Of a stretch of DNA of 64,000 bases, positions 34,342 to 42,692 are shown one piece after another. The stretch is from an uncultured Pelagibacteraceae bacterium. Lineage in GTDB: Bacteria > Pseudomonadota > Alphaproteobacteria > Pelagibacterales > Pelagibacteraceae. The stretch's first letter is position 1, and each line of letters begins with the position of its first letter. The stretch lies in the NCBI GenBank assembly GCA_902623075.1, contig CACNSD010000001.1, positions 62,001 to 126,000 on the forward strand. Reading direction: 5' to 3'. Made by a program: the position numbers and the translations under genes. The notes under the pieces were generated by a model. That model made no database searches. It had not been told where the DNA came from and was given only the letters and a program-made list of their open reading frames with translations.

Positions 34342-35184
34342 TTATAAAGCAACTACTTTTGAGTTTTGCTCTCCTAAGTTTTCAATTGTTAATTTCATCG
34401 TATCACCAGCTTTTAGAAACTGTTGAGGTTTCATTCCCATTCCAACTCCAGGAGGTGTACCAGTTGTAATTATATCACCTGCTTGAAGGGACATATATTT
34501 GCTCAAATAAGATACTATCACATCAACATTAAATATCATTGTGCTTGTATTACCAGTTTGCATTCTCTTACCATTTACATCCAAACTCATCTTTAAGTTG
34601 TTAATATCTGCAATCTCATCTTTTGTAACAAAGTAAGGGCCAATAGGTCCATAAGTATCATGAGATTTTCCTTTAACCCATTGACCCATTTTTTCAATTT
34701 GCCATTCCCTTTCACTTACATCATTAACTAAACAATAGCCTAAAATATGATCTTGAGCTTGATTTTCAGAAATATGTTTTGTTTCTTTTCCTATAATAAT
34801 CCCAAGCTCAACTTCCCAGTCTAATTTTTTAGACCCAGAAACAATTTCAACGTCATCATTAGGTCCTACTATACAACTAGTAGCTTTCATAAAAACTATT
34901 GGTTCAGAAGGAACATCAGCTCCAGTTTCAGCAGCATGATCAGAATAATTTAATCCAATTGCAACAAATTTACCTGGTTTAGTAATACAAGATCCTATTC
35001 GGTCACTTGCAGATAATTCTGGTAAAGAAGATAAATCAGCACTTTGTAATTTAGAAATAGTCTTAAAATTTAAATGATCTGGATTTAAATCTTTAACATG
35101 AGAACTAATATCTCTAATTTTACCATCTTTATCTAAAACAGCAGGCTTTTCTCTTCCTTTTTGTCCTATTCTTAATAATTTCAT
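34342..35184 (-). CDS. FAH-family 2,4-diketo-3-deoxy sugar-acid hydrolase
   Basis: 280 residues. FAH fold with metal-binding Glu residues in LDWEVELGIIIGKE near 121 and Asp in VNDVSEREWQ near 154, plus the GLNYSDHAAETG loop near 76 and TGTPPGVGMG near 240. Close relatives hydrolyse 2,4-diketo-3-deoxy-L-rhamnonate or -fuconate to pyruvate and L-lactate. With the dehydrogenase directly upstream this completes the diketo-hydrolase route. Six bases separate it from the dehydratase gene. Confidence 0.87.
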   Translation of the reverse strand: MKLLRIGQKGREKPAVLDKDGKIRDISSHVKDLNPDHLNFKTISKLQSADLSSLPELSASDRIGSCITKPGKFVAIGLNYSDHAAETGADVPSEPIVFMKATSCIVGPNDDVEIVSGSKKLDWEVELGIIIGKETKHISENQAQDHILGYCLVNDVSEREWQIEKMGQWVKGKSHDTYGPIGPYFVTKDEIADINNLKMSLDVNGKRMQTGNTSTMIFNVDVIVSYLSKYMSLQAGDIITTGTPPGVGMGMKPQQFLKAGDTMKLTIENLGEQNSKVVAL

Positions 35185-35205
35185 AATTATCCTTTTGTTG
35201 TTTAT

Positions 35206-35949
35206 TTATATTGAAATTCCCCCATCAACAGCAATAGCAGAACCTGTTGTAAAAGCTGACTCATCTCCAGCTAAATATATTGCTATTGCTGCTATTTCTT
35301 CTGCAGTACCCAATCTTCCCATAGGTTGTCTTGCTATAAAATCTTTTTTTGCTTGAACCGGATCTGGACTTTGATTAACTCTATCTTGCCAAGAGGGTGA
35401 ATATACTGTTCCAGGTAAAATTGAATTGCATCTAATATTTTGTTTAACATAATCCGCTGCAATTGATTTAGTTAGACCAATAATAGCAGCTTTTGATGCT
35501 CCATACACAAATCTGTTAGGAAATCCTTTCATGCTTGAAGCAACTGAAGCGATATTGATTATACTTCCGCTATTTTGTTTAATCATTATTGGTAATATAG
35601 CTTTACACATAAAATACATTGATTTTATATTTGTATTAAATGAAAAATCCCAGTCATCCTCTTCACAGTCTAGTATAGTCCCATGATGAACAAATCCAAC
35701 TGCATTAAATAAAACATCTACAGTTTCTATATCTTTTGTAAATTTTGATATTTCATCTTTTTTAGTTACGTCTAGTTTTTGAACTTTTATATTAGGAAAT
35801 TCTTTATTTAAATCGTTTAAAGTTTTTTCATTTATATCAGTAGCTATTATGCTTGCACCTTCTTTGTAGAATGCTACTGCTGTGGCTCTTCCAATTCCTT
35901 GGCCTGCTGCTGTTACGATAATTTTTTTTCCTTTTAATCTTCCGCTCAT
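35206..35949 (-). CDS. 2-keto-3-deoxy-L-fuconate-type dehydrogenase (SDR)
   Basis: 247 residues, classical short-chain dehydrogenase. NAD site TAAGQGIGRA near 13, FNAVGFVHHGTILDCEEDDW near 85, catalytic Ser in NIASVASSMKG and Tyr-x-x-x-Lys in FVYGASKAA near 146, and the C-terminal FTTGSAIAVDGGIS. The VHHGTILDC segment and GRLGTAEEIAAIA region agree well with 2-keto-3-deoxy-L-fuconate dehydrogenases as I remember them. Oxidises the C4 hydroxyl to give the 2,4-diketo acid. Overlaps the next upstream gene by 4 bases. Confidence 0.87.
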   Translation of the reverse strand: MSGRLKGKKIIVTAAGQGIGRATAVAFYKEGASIIATDINEKTLNDLNKEFPNIKVQKLDVTKKDEISKFTKDIETVDVLFNAVGFVHHGTILDCEEDDWDFSFNTNIKSMYFMCKAILPIMIKQNSGSIINIASVASSMKGFPNRFVYGASKAAIIGLTKSIAADYVKQNIRCNSILPGTVYSPSWQDRVNQSPDPVQAKKDFIARQPMGRLGTAEEIAAIAIYLAGDESAFTTGSAIAVDGGISI

Positions 35950-36815
35950 TTTTTATTTAACCTTTCGATTTCTTTATAAAGTGAACTATGATCTGTATTT
36001 CCGTGACCATTATCAACTAAAGTCTTATACATTTCTTTCACCAAATTTGAAATAGGTAAATGTGTATTGTATGAGTTTGCACACTCTAGAATATTATTCA
36101 TATCTTTCAAATGAGTTGAAGTTTTTCCTTTTGGACTAAAATCTTTTTCTATCATTCTTTTACCATGAGTTTGTAAAATTTTACTATCTGCCCAACCTCC
36201 TGTAAGAGCTTTAATTAATTTAAATGGATCAGCTCCAGCCTTTTCACATAAAGTAATAGCTTCAGCAACAGCCCCTATTGTAACTCCTACTATTATTTGA
36301 TTTGCTAGCTTTGAAACCTGTCCACTACCAATAGGTCCTACTAAAGTTGGATTTCCCATAGCCTTCAAAATATTTTCAGAGTTTTCAAAAACACTTTGTT
36401 CTCCACCAACCATTATAGCTAAAGAAGCTTCCTCAGCTCCAATTGTTCCTCCTGATACTGGTGCATCTAAGTAATTTATATTTTTTGATTTTAGACTATT
36501 TCCATATTTTGTTGCTGTTGTTGGTTTAATAGAGCTCATATCAATAACAGTTGATCCAGATTTTAAATTCTCTAACAAATCTGAATTATTCATTATTGCA
36601 TCAACAGCAGTATCATCTGTTAACATTGTAATAATAAATTCATTATCTTTAACTGCTTCACCTAAAGTTTTTGATATTTCAGCACCAAATTCTTTCAAAG
36701 GCTCAGCTTTACTAATTGAACGATTAAATACTTTTAATTTAAAACCCGATTTTAATAAATTTTTAGCCATTGGCAGACCCATAAGGCCTGTTCCAATAAA
36801 GCCTATTTTCATCAT
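35946..36815 (-). CDS. Beta-hydroxyacid dehydrogenase (3-hydroxyisobutyrate / tartronate semialdehyde reductase family)
   Basis: 289 residues. NAD(P) site IGFIGTGLMGLPMAKNL at residue 4, substrate loop DAPVSGGTIGAEEASL near 117, and catalytic Lys in GQVSKLANQIIVG near 170. Candidates include tartronate semialdehyde reductase (GarR) or 3-hydroxyisobutyrate dehydrogenase. Its ATG overlaps the DctM stop (ATGA), so it belongs to the TRAP operon. A second member lies at 45 kb. Confidence 0.85.
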   Translation of the reverse strand: MMKIGFIGTGLMGLPMAKNLLKSGFKLKVFNRSISKAEPLKEFGAEISKTLGEAVKDNEFIITMLTDDTAVDAIMNNSDLLENLKSGSTVIDMSSIKPTTATKYGNSLKSKNINYLDAPVSGGTIGAEEASLAIMVGGEQSVFENSENILKAMGNPTLVGPIGSGQVSKLANQIIVGVTIGAVAEAITLCEKAGADPFKLIKALTGGWADSKILQTHGKRMIEKDFSPKGKTSTHLKDMNNILECANSYNTHLPISNLVKEMYKTLVDNGHGNTDHSSLYKEIERLNKK

Positions 36816-38128
36816 GGTTTCGGTTTAAACTCGTGAAAATTTTGTGTCATCGCTTCTGGGAAAAACATAACACATGCTAATACGATTAATTGTATTACTA
36901 TAAACGGTGCAAAACCTCTAAAAATATCTGTTAATGAAATATGTGCGGGAGCAACCGATTTCAAATAAAAGGCGGCGGGTCCAAATGGTGGACTTAAAAA
37001 TGAAACTTGCATGTTTACACAAAATAAAATTCCAAACCAAATTGGATCAAATCCAAGAGCTATAACAATTGGTAAAAATACAGGCATTGCCAACAATACA
37101 ATTCCAACCCAATCCATAAATGCTCCCATTATTAAAAACATTATCTGCATCATAAAAATTAAGTACATTGGTTTTAAATCATAAGCCAAAATAGTTTCTG
37201 CTACATATTTTGGACCACCAGCAAGAGAATAAGCGCCCGCTAAAACTGTTGCACCAAAAGTAATTGTTAAAATAGTTCCTGAAGCTTTAAATGTTCTGGT
37301 TAATGCATCTTTAAACAAGAACCATGTTAATTCTTTTCTAGCGAAAATTATAATTAATGTAGCAACAACACCCATACCTGCAGCTTCTGTAATACCTGTT
37401 ATTCCTGAATAGATTGAACCCAAAACAATTATCACTATTCCAATTGGTGGCAAAAGACCTGGTAGATAAGAAATTTTTTCTCTAAAAGTTAGTGGCGGCT
37501 CATCACTTAATGGTGCAAGATGTGGTTGCAATCTTGTTCTAATTAAAATGTAAGTAATTATCAAACCTGAAATCATCAAACCTGGAACTATTGCTTCTTG
37601 AAATAACATTGTAATTGAAGTTTCTGTTGTCAATCCATAAATAATTAATACAATTGAAGGTGGTATCATTGTTCCCAAAGATCCTGATGCACAGATAATA
37701 CCAATCGACATATCTTGATCATATTTTAATCTCAGCATTTGAGGCAGTGCAATCAATCCTAATAAAACTATTTCTCCTCCAATAATTCCACTCATAGCAG
37801 CCATAATTGTTGCCATGATGGCAGTTACAACACCTACTCCTCCTCTAGTTTTTCTTAACCATGCATTTAAAGCATCATAAAGGTCTCTGGCTATATTCGA
37901 GCGTTCGAGTAAGGACGCCATAAATATAAATAAAGGCACCGACAGAAAAGAATAAGTTACAACAAGAGAATAGTATCTTGAAAGTAATATGCCTAACGCG
38001 TGTTCGCCTATGTATAAAAATACTAGTACAGCACCCATAAAACCAGATGCAAAACCCATTGGAACACCAATAGATATAAGAAGTAATAATCCTACTATAA
38101 GTATTAGTGAAAGTGATCCTATTTCCAT
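36812..38128 (-). CDS. dctM: TRAP transporter large permease (DctM)
   Basis: 438 residues, about 12 membrane segments. FLSVPLFIFMASLLERSN near 55 and ASGSLGTMIPPSIVLIIYG near 150 are standard DctM motifs, and PAFYLKSVAP near the end matches the family. Uses a sodium gradient to import the ligand delivered by DctP. Starts 1 base after dctQ. Confidence 0.95.
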   Translation of the reverse strand: MEIGSLSLILIVGLLLLISIGVPMGFASGFMGAVLVFLYIGEHALGILLSRYYSLVVTYSFLSVPLFIFMASLLERSNIARDLYDALNAWLRKTRGGVGVVTAIMATIMAAMSGIIGGEIVLLGLIALPQMLRLKYDQDMSIGIICASGSLGTMIPPSIVLIIYGLTTETSITMLFQEAIVPGLMISGLIITYILIRTRLQPHLAPLSDEPPLTFREKISYLPGLLPPIGIVIIVLGSIYSGITGITEAAGMGVVATLIIIFARKELTWFLFKDALTRTFKASGTILTITFGATVLAGAYSLAGGPKYVAETILAYDLKPMYLIFMMQIMFLIMGAFMDWVGIVLLAMPVFLPIVIALGFDPIWFGILFCVNMQVSFLSPPFGPAAFYLKSVAPAHISLTDIFRGFAPFIVIQLIVLACVMFFPEAMTQNFHEFKPKP

Positions 38129-38129
38129 T

Positions 38130-38699
38130 TTATTTCAATTCTTTAGAAGGGTCGTATTGTTTTTCTTTAGGATTTCTCCAATCAATAATCAGATTATTTA
38201 CAGATTGAACGGCTATAAGAAATACACATATAAGTGTGAGAGGCTTCATAGTTGCAGGAATTGGTGGATCCCAATAAGTAGCAAATCTTTCCCAATTTAT
38301 GAATGATCTGTATGCATCTTCCATACCTCCATAGATTACAGCTGCTGCAAAAAGAACAATAATAATAGTACTTATTAAATCAAATATTCTCTGTGTCGGT
38401 CTACTGACCCAATCATACAATAACACTATTCTAATATGGCTTCTTAATCTAGTAGCGTATATTCCGCCTACTAAATAACAAACACCTGCCAACCATAAAC
38501 ATAATTCATTAGCCCACAAGGTTGGTTTAAATAATATATATCTCATAAAAATTTCGTACATCATTACAAGTACAATTACAGGAATTAAATATTTGATTGT
38601 ATGGCTTAAAAATAAGGAAATTCTATCAATCCAATTTATTGGAAAATCATCTTTACTCGCAACTTTTTCATTTTGTTCTTGTAATTCTTTATCGATCAT
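38130..38699 (-). CDS. dctQ: TRAP transporter small permease (DctQ)
   Basis: 189 residues with four membrane segments, including TLWANELCLWLAGVCYLVGG near 55 and RLRSHIRIVLLYDWV after it, the usual DctQ layout. Long soluble N-terminus. No ribosome binding site is visible before its ATG, which follows the hairpin at 38722-38743. Confidence 0.92.
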   Translation of the reverse strand: MIDKELQEQNEKVASKDDFPINWIDRISLFLSHTIKYLIPVIVLVMMYEIFMRYILFKPTLWANELCLWLAGVCYLVGGIYATRLRSHIRIVLLYDWVSRPTQRIFDLISTIIIVLFAAAVIYGGMEDAYRSFINWERFATYWDPPIPATMKPLTLICVFLIAVQSVNNLIIDWRNPKEKQYDPSKELK

Positions 38700-38721
38700 T
38701 GAGTAAAAATTTAACTAATTC

Positions 38722-38743
38722 GAAGGGCCTTTTCAGGCCCTTC
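38722..38743 (-). terminator. Hairpin between dctP and dctQ
   Basis: GAAGGGCC and GGCCCTTC form a perfect GC-rich 8-base stem with a 6-base loop, 12 bases after the dctP stop. No U-tract follows on the minus strand, so it looks like a 3'-end stabiliser of the dctP message with partial readthrough, not a full terminator. Confidence 0.78.
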
Positions 38744-38755
38744 AAAATTCTTTTA

Positions 38756-39772
38756 TTACATGATACCGTTAGCTTTCATATAAGCTTTGTGTATCTCAAT
38801 AAGTGCTGCAGCTTCTGGAGATTTAGTCTTCCATTCTTCCCAAGCAGCAAGTGCTGCTTGTCTGAACTTAAGTCTATCTTCTCTAGACCAGTCGTGAAGA
38901 GTTACGCCCATTTCTTTTAAAGCTTTAACCGCTTCAGCGTTTTTTCTCTCTACTAAGCTAGTGATGGTTCTTCCAGCAATCTCAATGCCTGCTTTCATTG
39001 CTCCTCTTTCATGAGGTTTTAGCTTTTTCCATACTTTAGTATTACAAGCTAAGTGGTCAGCTGGCATAGAGTGGAAACCTGGGTATGTAGCATATTTATT
39101 TTGCTCATAGTGTCCACCTGCATAGTTAGTTGCTAGAGATGAATAGTCAGCACCATCAATTAGACCTGTTTGTAAAGCAGTTGGAACTTCACCAAAGTCC
39201 ATTACGATTGGCTTAGCACCTAGTGCAGTAAAGATCATACTTTCCATTCCTGGAGGTGATCTAAATTTAAAGTCTTTGATAGATGCAACATCTGGAATTG
39301 GTTTGCTAGAAATTAGAGACTCATGTCCTGGTATCCACCAACCAATTAAAGTCATACCATATTTGTTGTACAGTGCATCAACAGCCTCTTGAGCTCCTGG
39401 GTAATTCAAGAATTCATATTGTTGATATGGGTTATCATATCCACCCATTACATCACCTGCGAATTGGAACGCTGCATTTTTACCAGTTTGGTAACCAGCA
39501 CCAGTCATATCGCAATCGATAATTCCAGTTTGTGCAGAGTTAAACACCTCAGCAGATTTTCCTGTTACTGATGATGAGTAGAACATTTCTACTTTTAAGC
39601 TTCCACCAGAAAACATTTCTACGTTTTTAGCGAATTGAGCAGCAACTTCACCATTTGGTGAACTAGCTGTAAAGTGAGTTTCAATTTTTAAAGTCTTTGC
39701 ATTTGCAGAGCCAAATAAAGCAACTGAAACAATAGCTACAGCTGCTATAGTTTTAGATATAAGTTTAAACAT
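38756..39772 (-). CDS. dctP: TRAP transporter periplasmic binding protein (DctP)
   Basis: 338 residues from the ATG at 39772, which has GAGGAAG in front; an upstream ATG would add 13 residues before the signal peptide. The signal peptide ends SANAK. The conserved ligand-carboxylate Arg is in FKFRSPPGMES near 165, and the FGEVPTALQTGLIDGADYSS segment is typical of DctP proteins. It delivers an organic or sugar acid. Highly expressed design: strong ribosome binding site and a hairpin right after the gene. Confidence 0.95.
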   Translation of the reverse strand: MFKLISKTIAAVAIVSVALFGSANAKTLKIETHFTASSPNGEVAAQFAKNVEMFSGGSLKVEMFYSSSVTGKSAEVFNSAQTGIIDCDMTGAGYQTGKNAAFQFAGDVMGGYDNPYQQYEFLNYPGAQEAVDALYNKYGMTLIGWWIPGHESLISSKPIPDVASIKDFKFRSPPGMESMIFTALGAKPIVMDFGEVPTALQTGLIDGADYSSLATNYAGGHYEQNKYATYPGFHSMPADHLACNTKVWKKLKPHERGAMKAGIEIAGRTITSLVERKNAEAVKALKEMGVTLHDWSREDRLKFRQAALAAWEEWKTKSPEAAALIEIHKAYMKANGIM

Positions 39773-39874
39773 TATCTTCCTCTCGTTTATGTTTTTTTGA
39801 AATTTAATCATAAATGAATTTTGAGATCAACATTATCGTTTAATTTTATATTTAGAAATTATACATATTATACA

Positions 39875-39891
39875 AACAACTTGAAGTTGTT
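39875..39891. promoter_or_regulatory. Operator-like palindrome upstream of dctP
   Basis: AACAACTT and AAGTTGTT form a perfect 8-base inverted repeat around one central base, 103-119 bases before the dctP start and directly after the stop of the D-2-hydroxyacid dehydrogenase gene. A single-base loop cannot fold as a hairpin well, so a dimeric repressor site is more likely. Adjacent TGTATA direct repeats (39860-39875) may also belong to it. Confidence 0.45.
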
Positions 39892-40860
39892 CTAAACTAC
39901 TTCTGAGATGAGAGGTTTCCCGTTAAAGAAACAGTATATGTTATCAACTGCCATCATACTCATAGCTAATCTAGTCTCATGTGTTGCACTGCCTACGTGG
40001 GGTAAAACAAAACAGTTATCTAAATTTAAATATCTTTTATCTAAATTTGGTTCATTGTTAAAAACGTCTAAACCAGCTGCATAAATTTTTTTATTTTCAA
40101 GTGCGTCTATCAAAGCATCATCATCAATAGTTGATCCTCTTGAGGTATTTATAACTACAGCATGTCTTGGTAAAAGACTTATTGTTGAAAAATTAAGAAT
40201 ATGTTTTGTTTCAGCAGTTGCTGGGGTATGTATACTAACAAAGTCACACTTGGGCAGCATGTCCTTAATGTCAGAATAATAACTTGCTCCATCCTCTAAA
40301 TCATTAGAAAGTTTATTTCTATTATAATAAATTATTTTCATTCCAAAAGCTCTAGCATATTTTGCTGCTATCCTTCCAATACGACCCATGCCAATAATAC
40401 CTAAAGTTTTGCCTGTAACAGAATTTCCAATCATGAATTTAGTTAAATCTGGTTTTTGATTTTTCCAATTATCTGTTCTTACCAAATTATATGCTTCACC
40501 AATTCTTCTGGATGCAGCTAAAATCAAAAGAATTGTAGTTTCTGCAACTGCTTCATTTAAAACATTTGGTGTATTAGTTATTTTGATTTTTTTACTTTCT
40601 GCAAACTTGATTGCAATATTATCGTAACCAACACCAACTTGCGCTATTATTTTTAATTTTCCGTTTAAATTTTTAAAGAAACTTTCACTAATTTTATCAA
40701 AACCAGTTGAGATCATTCCATCATAATCTTTAACAATATTTATTAATTCACTTTCTGGAATAGGCTCATCCTTAAGATTTAAAGTTGTATCAAATTCTTT
40801 TTCAAGTTTTTTCTCTGCTAAGTCTGAAATTTTTCTAGTAACTAATATTTTTGGCCTCAT
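39892..40860 (-). CDS. D-2-hydroxyacid dehydrogenase (glyoxylate/hydroxypyruvate reductase type)
   Basis: 322 residues. NAD(P) site GIIGMGRIGRIAAKYARAFG near 154, catalytic Arg in NTSRGSTIDDDAL near 230, Glu near 262 and His in LPHVGSATHETR near 285. Reduces glyoxylate, hydroxypyruvate or another 2-keto acid. One base after the IlvD-like gene, so it is in that operon and would handle a small keto acid from sugar-acid breakdown. Gluconate-type 2-ketoreductase is an alternative. Confidence 0.88.
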   Translation of the reverse strand: MRPKILVTRKISDLAEKKLEKEFDTTLNLKDEPIPESELINIVKDYDGMISTGFDKISESFFKNLNGKLKIIAQVGVGYDNIAIKFAESKKIKITNTPNVLNEAVAETTILLILAASRRIGEAYNLVRTDNWKNQKPDLTKFMIGNSVTGKTLGIIGMGRIGRIAAKYARAFGMKIIYYNRNKLSNDLEDGASYYSDIKDMLPKCDFVSIHTPATAETKHILNFSTISLLPRHAVVINTSRGSTIDDDALIDALENKKIYAAGLDVFNNEPNLDKRYLNLDNCFVLPHVGSATHETRLAMSMMAVDNIYCFFNGKPLISEVV

Positions 40861-40861
40861 A

Positions 40862-42646
40862 TTAATGAGAATCTCGTGGCAAACCTTTAGTGTGTGATAC
40901 GTCTAAATATTGTCCTCTAGAATTTATACAAGCTCCATCCTCTAATTGACCAACTGTATTTCTAAATATTTCTTGCCAAGGAGTTTGGTTAATAAATTTA
41001 AAAACTTTTCTATTTTTTCTTCTTTTTGCAAATTCTGCTTTTGAGATCAATAAATCAACTCTCCTTTTATTCAAATCAATTTTCATTTTATCTCCCGTTT
41101 TAACTAAACCTAAATCTCCTCCTACAGCTGACTCCGGTGAAACATGAAGAATTGATGGACTTTCCGAGGTACCGCTCTGTCGTCCATCTCCAAGTGTTGG
41201 TAAATGCCTTATTCCTTTTTTTAACAGTCTATCTGGTGGCTGCATATTTACAACCTCAGCAGCACCCGGGTATCCAACAGGTCCACACCCTCTTACAATT
41301 AAGATTGAATTTTCATCAATTTTAAGTTTTTTGTCGTTTAGTCTTTTGTGATAATCTTCAGGTCCCTCAAAAACAACTGCTTTACCATTAAATACATTTA
41401 AATGTTTAGGATCAGATAAGTATCTTTCTCTAAATTCTTTACTAATTACTGAGGTTTTCATTATTGCAGAAGAGAAAAAATTGCTTTTCATAACTAAAAA
41501 ACCTGCATTTTTTGCTAAAGAGTTTTTAAATGATTTAATAACTTTGTTATCGACATCTATTTTTTTTCTTAAATTTTCTCCTACCGTTTTTCCAGTTACA
41601 GTTTTAATATTTGTATGAATTTTTTTATTTTTTATAAGTTCTTTCATGACAGCTGGGATTGCTCCAGCTCTATGAAAACTTTCCATTAAATATTCACCTG
41701 CAGGCTGACAATTGACAAGTAACGGAATTTTATGGCCAAGCTTTTGCCAATCAGATAAATCAAATTTTATACCCATGTGCTTTGCTATTGCACTAAGATG
41801 AGTCGTGCAGTTACTTGAACCACCTATAGCGCTTGTAACTATCACAGCATTTTCAAAAGCTTTACGTGTCATAATTTTTGAAGGAGTTAGATCTTCATGC
41901 ACCATCTCAACAATTCTTTTTCCAGTTTCATAAGATATTTGTTCTCTTTCTCTATAAGGCGCTGGTATTACTGCTCCTCCGGGTAATGACATTCCTAATG
42001 CTTCAGCTACTGAGTTCATTGAGGAAGCAGTTCCCATTGTATTGCAATGTCCTGCACTTGGTGCCGAAGATGCAACCATTTCCATAAATTCTTCGTAATT
42101 AATTTCACCTTTAGCTAAGAGCTTTCTTGCTTCCCAAACAACCATTCCAGATCCAGCTAATTTCCCTTTGTACATTCCATCTAACATTGGTCCACCTGAT
42201 AAAATTATTGATGGAATATTTACTGTAGCAGCTGCCATTAGAGCTGCAGGTGTAGTTTTATCACAGCCAGTTGTTAATATTACTCCATCTAATGGATATC
42301 CATACATAACTTCAACTAATGATAAATAAGATAAATTCCTATCTAACATTGCAGTTGGTCTTTTCCCAGTTTCTTGAATAGGATGTGTAGGAAACTCCAT
42401 CGGGATACCGCCTGCTCTCCTAATTCCATCTTTAATTCTTTTGCTTAAAGACAAAAAATGTCTATTGCATGGGGAAAGATCACTACCGGATTGGGCTATA
42501 CCTATAATTGGATTTCCAGATTGGAGTTCTTTTCTAGTAAGACCATAGTTTAAATATCTTTCTAGATATAAAGCTGTCATTTCTGGATTTTTTGGATTAT
42601 TAAACCAAAGTTGACTTCGAAAACTCTTTTTTCTTTTTTTTAGCAT
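40862..42646 (-). CDS. IlvD/Edd-family sugar-acid dehydratase (arabonate/xylonate type)
   Basis: 594 residues. FRSQLWFNNPKNPEMTALY near 9 and the cysteines in GSDLSPCNRHF near 59, TTGCDKTTPA near 127 and AGHCNTMGTA near 200 match the iron-sulfur L-arabonate/D-xylonate dehydratase group rather than IlvD of branched-chain synthesis. It dehydrates a sugar acid to its 2-keto-3-deoxy form, a third dehydratase type in this region. It is divergent from uxaA with a 46-base intergenic region. Confidence 0.87.
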   Translation of the reverse strand: MLKKRKKSFRSQLWFNNPKNPEMTALYLERYLNYGLTRKELQSGNPIIGIAQSGSDLSPCNRHFLSLSKRIKDGIRRAGGIPMEFPTHPIQETGKRPTAMLDRNLSYLSLVEVMYGYPLDGVILTTGCDKTTPAALMAAATVNIPSIILSGGPMLDGMYKGKLAGSGMVVWEARKLLAKGEINYEEFMEMVASSAPSAGHCNTMGTASSMNSVAEALGMSLPGGAVIPAPYREREQISYETGKRIVEMVHEDLTPSKIMTRKAFENAVIVTSAIGGSSNCTTHLSAIAKHMGIKFDLSDWQKLGHKIPLLVNCQPAGEYLMESFHRAGAIPAVMKELIKNKKIHTNIKTVTGKTVGENLRKKIDVDNKVIKSFKNSLAKNAGFLVMKSNFFSSAIMKTSVISKEFRERYLSDPKHLNVFNGKAVVFEGPEDYHKRLNDKKLKIDENSILIVRGCGPVGYPGAAEVVNMQPPDRLLKKGIRHLPTLGDGRQSGTSESPSILHVSPESAVGGDLGLVKTGDKMKIDLNKRRVDLLISKAEFAKRRKNRKVFKFINQTPWQEIFRNTVGQLEDGACINSRGQYLDVSHTKGLPRDSH

Positions 42647-42692
42647 AATTAATATAATGGTCTGTTTAGATTATTAGTTATATAATAATTTT

